Positions 30,857 through 34,941 of a stretch of DNA of 34,941 bases are shown here, one piece after another. Each line of letters starts with the position of its first letter. The stretch's first letter is position 1. The notes beneath the pieces are model-generated. The model saw only the letters and a list, made by a program, of their open reading frames with translations, did not search any database and was not told the origin of the DNA. Where the stretch lies: the IMG/VR virus record IMGVR_UViG_3300046170_000307, positions 1-34,941 of that record, one strand, 5' to 3'. A program made the translations under genes and the position numbers. The DNA comes from a virus.

Positions 30857-31005
30857 TGTTCGCAATTGATCTATCACTAAGTGCAGGCAGACCCTCGACT
30901 GCGAGCGGTGTGCCACCATCTTTTGGCGCACCTGATGGCGTTATCCAATCAGAGGCAGGAGCATTTTTACAGGTAGAGGCAGGACAGTATTTAGCATTCG
31001 ACTAG
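30856..31005 (+). CDS. Short protein in tail-fibre block
   Basis: 49 residues (MFAIDLSLSAGRPSTASGVP, then a VIQSEAGAFLQVEAGQYL end). It starts on the preceding stop and ends 13 bases before the next ATG. It looks like a real small virion protein. Function unknown. Confidence 0.5.
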   Translation: MFAIDLSLSAGRPSTASGVPPSFGAPDGVIQSEAGAFLQVEAGQYLAFD

Positions 31006-31018
31006 GAGATAAAACAAA

Positions 31019-31642
31019 ATGGCAAATAAGAAGATATCATCTTTAAACTCACTCGGCGGAACACCCGATGTGGCGGATATTATTCCGATCACCGATGTCT
31101 CGGACACTACGGGATCGGTAAATGGTACTACGAAAAAAGTAACGGTAGCCAACCTGGTAGCCGCCGCTCCCCAGGGCGATCTAGTCGCAAGTAATAATCT
31201 TAGCGATGTTGCTAGTGCATCGTCATCGAGAACTAACTTGGGATTAGGAGATGCGGCCACGAAAACAGTTGGAACTGCTGATACAAATGTGATCGCAGTA
31301 TCAAGCGGTACAGTTGATTTGGGCGGTAACAAGCTCGAAGACTTTGACGCTTCTATCAATGATCAAACAGGAACTGCATATACTCTACTCGCTAGTGATA
31401 ATGGTAAGGTTGTTACTTTAGATAACGGATCAGCGGTAACAGTTACGATTCCTAGTGGACTAGGTGTAGGATTCAATTGTTCATTCATTCAAAAGGGTGC
31501 TGGTCAGGTTAGCTTTAGTGCTTCAGGTACTACTATTTACAATCGCCAATCTCACACAAAAATTAATGGTCAGTTTGGAGTTGCAAGCATAGTTGCTTAT
31601 GTCGCTGACACTTTTGTTTTAGCAGGAGATACAGCATCCTAA
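31019..31642 (+). CDS. Tail fibre protein
   Basis: 207 residues with an AGGAGATAAAACAAAATG start site. The N-terminus KKISSLNSLGGTPDVADIIP, then ITDVSDTTGS, is a known fibre N-terminal pattern. The middle is fibrous Ser/Thr/Asn/Gly repeats (LVASNNLSDVASASSSRTNL). The end DNGKVVTLDNGSAVTVTIPS resembles the C-terminal beta-fold of phage fibres. It likely makes part of the host-contact apparatus, and overlaps the next start. Confidence 0.7.
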   Translation: MANKKISSLNSLGGTPDVADIIPITDVSDTTGSVNGTTKKVTVANLVAAAPQGDLVASNNLSDVASASSSRTNLGLGDAATKTVGTADTNVIAVSSGTVDLGGNKLEDFDASINDQTGTAYTLLASDNGKVVTLDNGSAVTVTIPSGLGVGFNCSFIQKGAGQVSFSASGTTIYNRQSHTKINGQFGVASIVAYVADTFVLAGDTAS

Positions 31643-31854
31643 TGTTCGTACTTCCTACATTTAATTTAGGAGTGGTAGGTAATGTTAGTCAGGTGCCTGT
31701 TTTTAATATTACAACAAGAAATACCGAAGCGAACATTTTAGCAAGCACACCTACTAATCCTAGCGGAGAAGTTAATATAGCATTCGGTACAGATACCTAC
31801 GATTACTATATCTACAGTAGTGGGGTGTGGTACATTTTCAACAATGATTCTTAA
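31642..31854 (+). CDS. Small fibre-associated protein
   Basis: 70 residues starting on the preceding stop codon (TAATG). The C-terminal GTDTYDYYIYSSGVWYIFN resembles the tail tip module found at the start of the next gene (KFIIYDGTNWRSF). It could be a fibre-tip or adaptor. Role unproved. Confidence 0.5.
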   Translation: MFVLPTFNLGVVGNVSQVPVFNITTRNTEANILASTPTNPSGEVNIAFGTDTYDYYIYSSGVWYIFNNDS

Positions 31855-31860
31855 TTAGTT

Positions 31861-32718
31861 ATGCCAACAACAATTCCAACAACAACTTCATCTACTCGCC
31901 CAGGTAGTCCCTCGACAGGTGATGCTTATTTTGAAACAGACACTAATAAATTTATCATTTATGACGGAACAAATTGGCGATCATTTTTAAATGACGGAGC
32001 TTCAATTTCAGGGGTAACCAATAATTTTAGCGGTTCATTTGATGGAACCGATGACTATGTGGAAATAGGAAATATAAGTGCTTTTAATTCAGCTTCTAAT
32101 TTTACAATAAGTGTATGGTTTAAGAGGGCAAGTGCTAGACAAGATATGCTACTAGGTGGAGCAGGTCCTATTAGCACGGGTATTGGTATGTATCCTTGGA
32201 GTGATGGTAATTTCTATGTGCATTTAGGCACGAATGGGACATTACATGCATCATTACCGGGAGAGAATCAATGGATAAATGCTGTAGTAACTTACGCTTC
32301 AGGAGGTAATTCTATTTTATACTTCAATGGCACACAGGCGGCTACCATATCTTCTGCGACTCCTCATGCATCAGCAGGCAATAGTTTCCGAATAGGTACT
32401 TTTACTGCCACAACCCAAGACTTCCTTGGAAACATTGATGAAGTAGCAATTTGGGATTCTACTGTATTAGACGCAAACAATGTGGATCAAATTTACAATG
32501 CAGGTGATCCAATTGATTTATCCACTAATGTCGCAAATTATACACAGTCATCCAACTTGACACATTGGTATCGTTTCGGTGACCACGCAAGTGACACAGG
32601 TTCAGGGGGAGTTTCTAGCGGAAACACAATTACCAATATTGAAAACGCCGCTAACCCAGGAACAAATGACGGCAGCACGATTAATGGCACACCTTCATTT
32701 AGCAACATCGTACCATAA
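31861..32718 (+). CDS. Receptor-binding-type fibre with LamG-like domain
   Basis: 285 residues. A TPTT-rich start is followed by GDAYFETDTNKFIIYDGTNW, a fibre N-terminal module. Residues 55-205 form a concanavalin/LamG-like jelly roll: FDGTDDYVEIG, FTISVWFKR, WINAVVTYASGG, ILYFNGTQAAT, GNIDEVAIWDSTVL. That fold commonly binds sugars, so this may contact surface glycans. The C-terminus is Asn/Ser/Gly-rich. Its place at the end of the fibre genes fits receptor binding; ligand specificity is unknown. Confidence 0.75.
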   Translation: MPTTIPTTTSSTRPGSPSTGDAYFETDTNKFIIYDGTNWRSFLNDGASISGVTNNFSGSFDGTDDYVEIGNISAFNSASNFTISVWFKRASARQDMLLGGAGPISTGIGMYPWSDGNFYVHLGTNGTLHASLPGENQWINAVVTYASGGNSILYFNGTQAATISSATPHASAGNSFRIGTFTATTQDFLGNIDEVAIWDSTVLDANNVDQIYNAGDPIDLSTNVANYTQSSNLTHWYRFGDHASDTGSGGVSSGNTITNIENAANPGTNDGSTINGTPSFSNIVP

Positions 32719-32720
32719 AT

Positions 32721-32948
32721 ATGAAAATATTTGTAATATTAAATACTGAAGAATTAAATACCGTGGATTTTAGCCAAGTTGCGGAAATAAGTGCAGAAAC
32801 TTGTAGGAAATCAACCGATGGTACTAAAACCTTCGTAAAGTTCGAGGGTGACACACCATCGTTCCTAGAAGGTAAAACCGCCAACACGCATTCCGAGATG
32901 CTTGAGATTCTAGCAGGCGAGGAGTGGACTGCACCGATTGAACCTTAA
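32721..32948 (+). CDS. Conserved small phage protein
   Basis: 75 residues. MKIFVILNTEELNTVDFSQV, then CRKSTDGTKTFVKFEGDTPS and an EILAGEEWTAP end, are a pattern I know in many marine phages near the fibre and lysis genes. It may be a fibre-assembly helper. No catalytic motif. It ends with an overlap to the next ATG. Confidence 0.6.
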   Translation: MKIFVILNTEELNTVDFSQVAEISAETCRKSTDGTKTFVKFEGDTPSFLEGKTANTHSEMLEILAGEEWTAPIEP

Positions 32949-33292
32949 TGGCAACTGAAGTCGGAGATAATGTACAGGTCAAAGCAAACTTGGCATTCAT
33001 GGCGAAAGTCATCGCCATTGTTGGCACCGCTGTGTGGGGCTACTCCGTCATTTGGAACAAAATTAACGAACTCGATAATAGCCTGGGGCGAGTGCAACAC
33101 GAAGGCACTCTGCTTGGCGATTTATCTGCTAGGATGATGCACCTGGAAAAGTTCGCAGAGCAGGCAAAGGCGGATCTCGATCATTTGGTGGAGATGCAGG
33201 ACGCACCAATCACCTCCGACTATCAGCAGTTTGAGCGCTTAAAGTATATAGAAAAGGAGTTGGACAGGCTTCGCGACAGGGTGGAGAAGTGA
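32948..33292 (+). CDS. Membrane-anchored coiled-coil protein
   Basis: 114 residues: a polar N-terminus, a transmembrane helix (FMAKVIAIVGTAVWGYSVIW), then an extended helix (LDNSLGRVQHEGTLL... KYIEKELDRLRDRVEK). It pairs with the next gene, which has a similar design. The layout recalls holin/spanin or anchor proteins of a lysis cassette. No lipobox is seen. The topology is N-in or N-out, unresolved. Confidence 0.55.
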   Translation: MATEVGDNVQVKANLAFMAKVIAIVGTAVWGYSVIWNKINELDNSLGRVQHEGTLLGDLSARMMHLEKFAEQAKADLDHLVEMQDAPITSDYQQFERLKYIEKELDRLRDRVEK

Positions 33293-33293
33293 G

Positions 33294-33518
33294 ATGGAGA
33301 TTTCACACTACATGTTTGCAGGAGTTGGCGTGGCCATATCAATCCTTGCATTCTTCATCAAGCGTAACAAGTGGGAGATCGATGACATGAAGGAGCGTCT
33401 CCGACAAATCGAGATTAGCGATGCCGGGCAATCCAAGGATGTTGAGCATCTGACCAAACTCTCCGAAGACCGCAGGCGGGATGTACAGAAACTATTTGAG
33501 AAACTAGATGCTAAATAA
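33294..33518 (+). CDS. Membrane-anchored coiled-coil protein, spanin- or holin-like
   Basis: 74 residues. The N-terminal helix YMFAGVGVAISILAFFI is a signal-anchor. The rest is a polar coiled coil (DDMKERLRQIEISDAGQSKD, HLTKLSEDRRRDVQKL). A single-pass i-spanin-like design is possible; no outer-membrane partner gene with a lipobox was found. It overlaps the following ATG. Confidence 0.55.
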   Translation: MEISHYMFAGVGVAISILAFFIKRNKWEIDDMKERLRQIEISDAGQSKDVEHLTKLSEDRRRDVQKLFEKLDAK

Positions 33519-33982
33519 TGTTCGAGCTACTTACACTATTTTTGACGGGTGGAGGATCAGCCGCAATGGGCAGTATCCTCAAGGGCGTGTTTGGAATGCT
33601 CACAGATTCGAGGCAACAGAAGTATGAGATTGAAATGGCAAGAGAGGCTCGGAATAACGAGTTTGCAATTAAGTTCCAGGAAAGCCTCAACAGCGGTGAT
33701 GGCGGTGCTTTTACTCGCGCAACTCGTAGGATGCTCGCGCTCATTGGGATGGGTACAATCTCATTCGTCACATGCATCACAGCTATTTTCCCATCAGTCC
33801 CACTCCTCAGTACAACAAATATTACAGGGGAAGGAAAAACAGAGATACTTTTCGGACTCCTCAGTTTTCCGGCAGAGCAAGCCAATTTGGTCGTCACTAC
33901 AGGACACCTCTGCCTCTTCCAAACATCAGTCGTGTTGCCGATGATTGTGGGGTTTTACTTCACACCGGGAGGGCGTAGATAA
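33518..33982 (+). CDS. Holin-like membrane protein (3TM type)
   Basis: 154 residues with hydrophobic stretches near the start (ELLTLFLTGGGSAAMGSI), near residues 71-90 (RMLALIGMGTISFVTCITAI) and at the end (VVLPMIVGFYFTPG). An amphipathic helix of EIEMAREARNNEFAIKFQES lies between. The order and the TRATRRMLA-type basic stretch before the second segment resemble the 3TM holin group. It would form pores to let lysis proceed. No endolysin gene is recognised beside it. Probable but not certain. Confidence 0.6.
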   Translation: MFELLTLFLTGGGSAAMGSILKGVFGMLTDSRQQKYEIEMAREARNNEFAIKFQESLNSGDGGAFTRATRRMLALIGMGTISFVTCITAIFPSVPLLSTTNITGEGKTEILFGLLSFPAEQANLVVTTGHLCLFQTSVVLPMIVGFYFTPGGRR

Positions 33983-34128
33983 TGCTTGATCGCGTATCAG
34001 TAGCAGGCATGAGCGGAACTGCCGCAACCTTTGGATTATCTACAATAGATACATTCTTAGGAATTGCAGTAGGGGCAGTCACACTCGTTTACATGAGCAT
34101 AAAACTCTATCAGGAGTTAAAGAAGTAA
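33982..34128 (+). CDS. Small single-pass membrane protein near holin
   Basis: 48 residues with a hydrophobic helix (FLGIAVGAVTLVYMSIKLY) and a basic tail. It starts on the preceding stop (TAATG) and its stop is the first base of the next ATG. It could be a holin partner or antiholin. Function inferred from design and position only. Confidence 0.5.
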   Translation: MLDRVSVAGMSGTAATFGLSTIDTFLGIAVGAVTLVYMSIKLYQELKK

Positions 34129-34941
34129 TGGCTAGGTACGAACCAATAGGCAGAATGGATGATCCTATTCTCACCGATGGGGATCGTGGATTTCGTGGTA
34201 TTGATAGTTACCTGGAGCCTACTACTCTACAGGGCGGTACTGTTGAAACATCGCAGAATATGCGACTAGACGGAGATATTGCATCTGTACGCAAAGGCAT
34301 AGAATTTAAAGCAGGGGATGTCAGCCTAGCGTACTCCGCCAATGTCGATCAGGTATTCGCATCCATTTTATTCAGCGATCCGGTAACGGGAAACGAATTT
34401 ATCGCCTGTGCCACAAAGGATAAAGTAATCCTATGGAATGATCAGAATAATAGCGGTATCGATATCGCATATCCTGGCGGTCAAACGGTAGCAAGCGGGG
34501 ATAATGCGAGCTTCGTGCAGGCGATGGAGAAGCTCATCCTGTTTCGTGGAGAAAATAAAAGCCCGTTGGAGTGGGATGGCGACTATACTACACCAACTGC
34601 ATTCGTAGTGAAGCAAAATGCATCACCCACAGCGGGTAGGGTACAATGCCCAAATACTAACTTTGGCACCTTCTTTGCAAACAGACTGATCGTACCACAG
34701 CCAAGTGATTCGCAGTATACCGTAATCATGTCCGACCTCCTGGATACGGATAACTTTTATCCCGCAGAATCGCAGTTCCGTATTAATCGTGGAACTGCTG
34801 ATTTTCTAGTGGGATTTACTCCATACCTGGAGAATCAATTACTCGTATTTTTCCGCAACTCGATCCACATGATAAACAATGTGGCAATATCCTCTGCGGC
34901 AGGAGTCTTTGAGATTACCCGCCAACGCGGATGCGTGGCCC
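34128..34941 (+). CDS. Tail/head-tail junction protein, N-terminal part (continues at left edge)
   Basis: 271 codons to the window edge, then continuing at bases 1-2. The sequence is beta-rich (NFGTFFANRLIVPQPSDSQY, VGFTPYLENQLLVFFRNSIH). It begins with a low-complexity ARYEPIGRMDDPILTDGDRG and has EITRQRGCVA at the edge. Those features belong to a tail-stabilisation or tubular-type virion protein. It follows the small membrane proteins in one operon and precedes the fibre-like 800-1111 gene. The role is the same as for 1-800, of which it is the first half. Confidence 0.75.
   Translation, partial: MARYEPIGRMDDPILTDGDRGFRGIDSYLEPTTLQGGTVETSQNMRLDGDIASVRKGIEFKAGDVSLAYSANVDQVFASILFSDPVTGNEFIACATKDKVILWNDQNNSGIDIAYPGGQTVASGDNASFVQAMEKLILFRGENKSPLEWDGDYTTPTAFVVKQNASPTAGRVQCPNTNFGTFFANRLIVPQPSDSQYTVIMSDLLDTDNFYPAESQFRINRGTADFLVGFTPYLENQLLVFFRNSIHMINNVAISSAAGVFEITRQRGCVA

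Overview
The window looks like one complete 34.9-kb genome of a temperate, short-tailed (podovirus-like) tailed phage, assembled as a circle. The gene cut at the right edge (from 34128) continues in the same reading frame at base 3 and ends at 800. It has a large terminase subunit, a portal, a SU10-type major capsid protein, head-tail connectors, tail fibres and three large putative ejection proteins. I see no tape-measure, tail-tube or sheath genes. An integrase and an attachment site matching the 3' half of a tRNA-Lys(CTT) gene point to a temperate lifestyle. Many small proteins resemble marine phage families, and ribosome-binding sites are ordinary Shine-Dalgarno types. The host cannot be named from the sequence.

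Layout. (1) 27.25-34.94 kb continuing through the junction to 7.93 kb, plus strand: the late module, made of scaffold, capsid, connector, fibres, small membrane proteins, tail protein and three ejection-type proteins. It is bounded by terminators at 27.2 and 8.0 kb. (2) 8.1-9.2 kb: attP and a frameshifted tyrosine integrase. (3) 9.3-15.4 kb: a ribbon-helix-helix regulator on the minus strand, then a plus-strand replication and recombination operon: SSB-like protein, DnaA domain-IV-like protein, RecE-like exonuclease, RuvC-like resolvase, DnaT-like protein and DnaB helicase. There is no DNA polymerase, so host polymerase is presumably recruited. (4) 15.4-17.7 kb, minus strand: a string of very small genes headed by a GP88-like protein. 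(5) 17.7-18.45 kb: a 770-bp non-coding region with a promoter in a cluster of ACAGATA sites, five in-phase 11-bp iterons, adjacent hairpins and direct repeats. This is the best candidate for the replication origin or control centre. (6) 18.4-19.4 kb, minus strand: a PD-(D/E)XK nuclease and a helical protein. (7) 19.4-27.2 kb, plus strand: an HTH regulator, a cytosine methyltransferase with a second ORF overprinted on it, small genes, a second PD-(D/E)XK-like protein, terminase, portal and lysine-rich small proteins.

Main points for a second look. The methyltransferase carries a 288-codon second reading frame whose C-terminal half looks like a real protein. The iteron region is a strong origin candidate. 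Six +1 frameshifts break five conserved genes (integrase twice, exonuclease, a small gene, resolvase and portal N-terminus). All lie in short G or C runs, which suggests either systematic base-insertion errors or a decaying recombination module. No endolysin, DNA polymerase or certain small terminase could be recognised.
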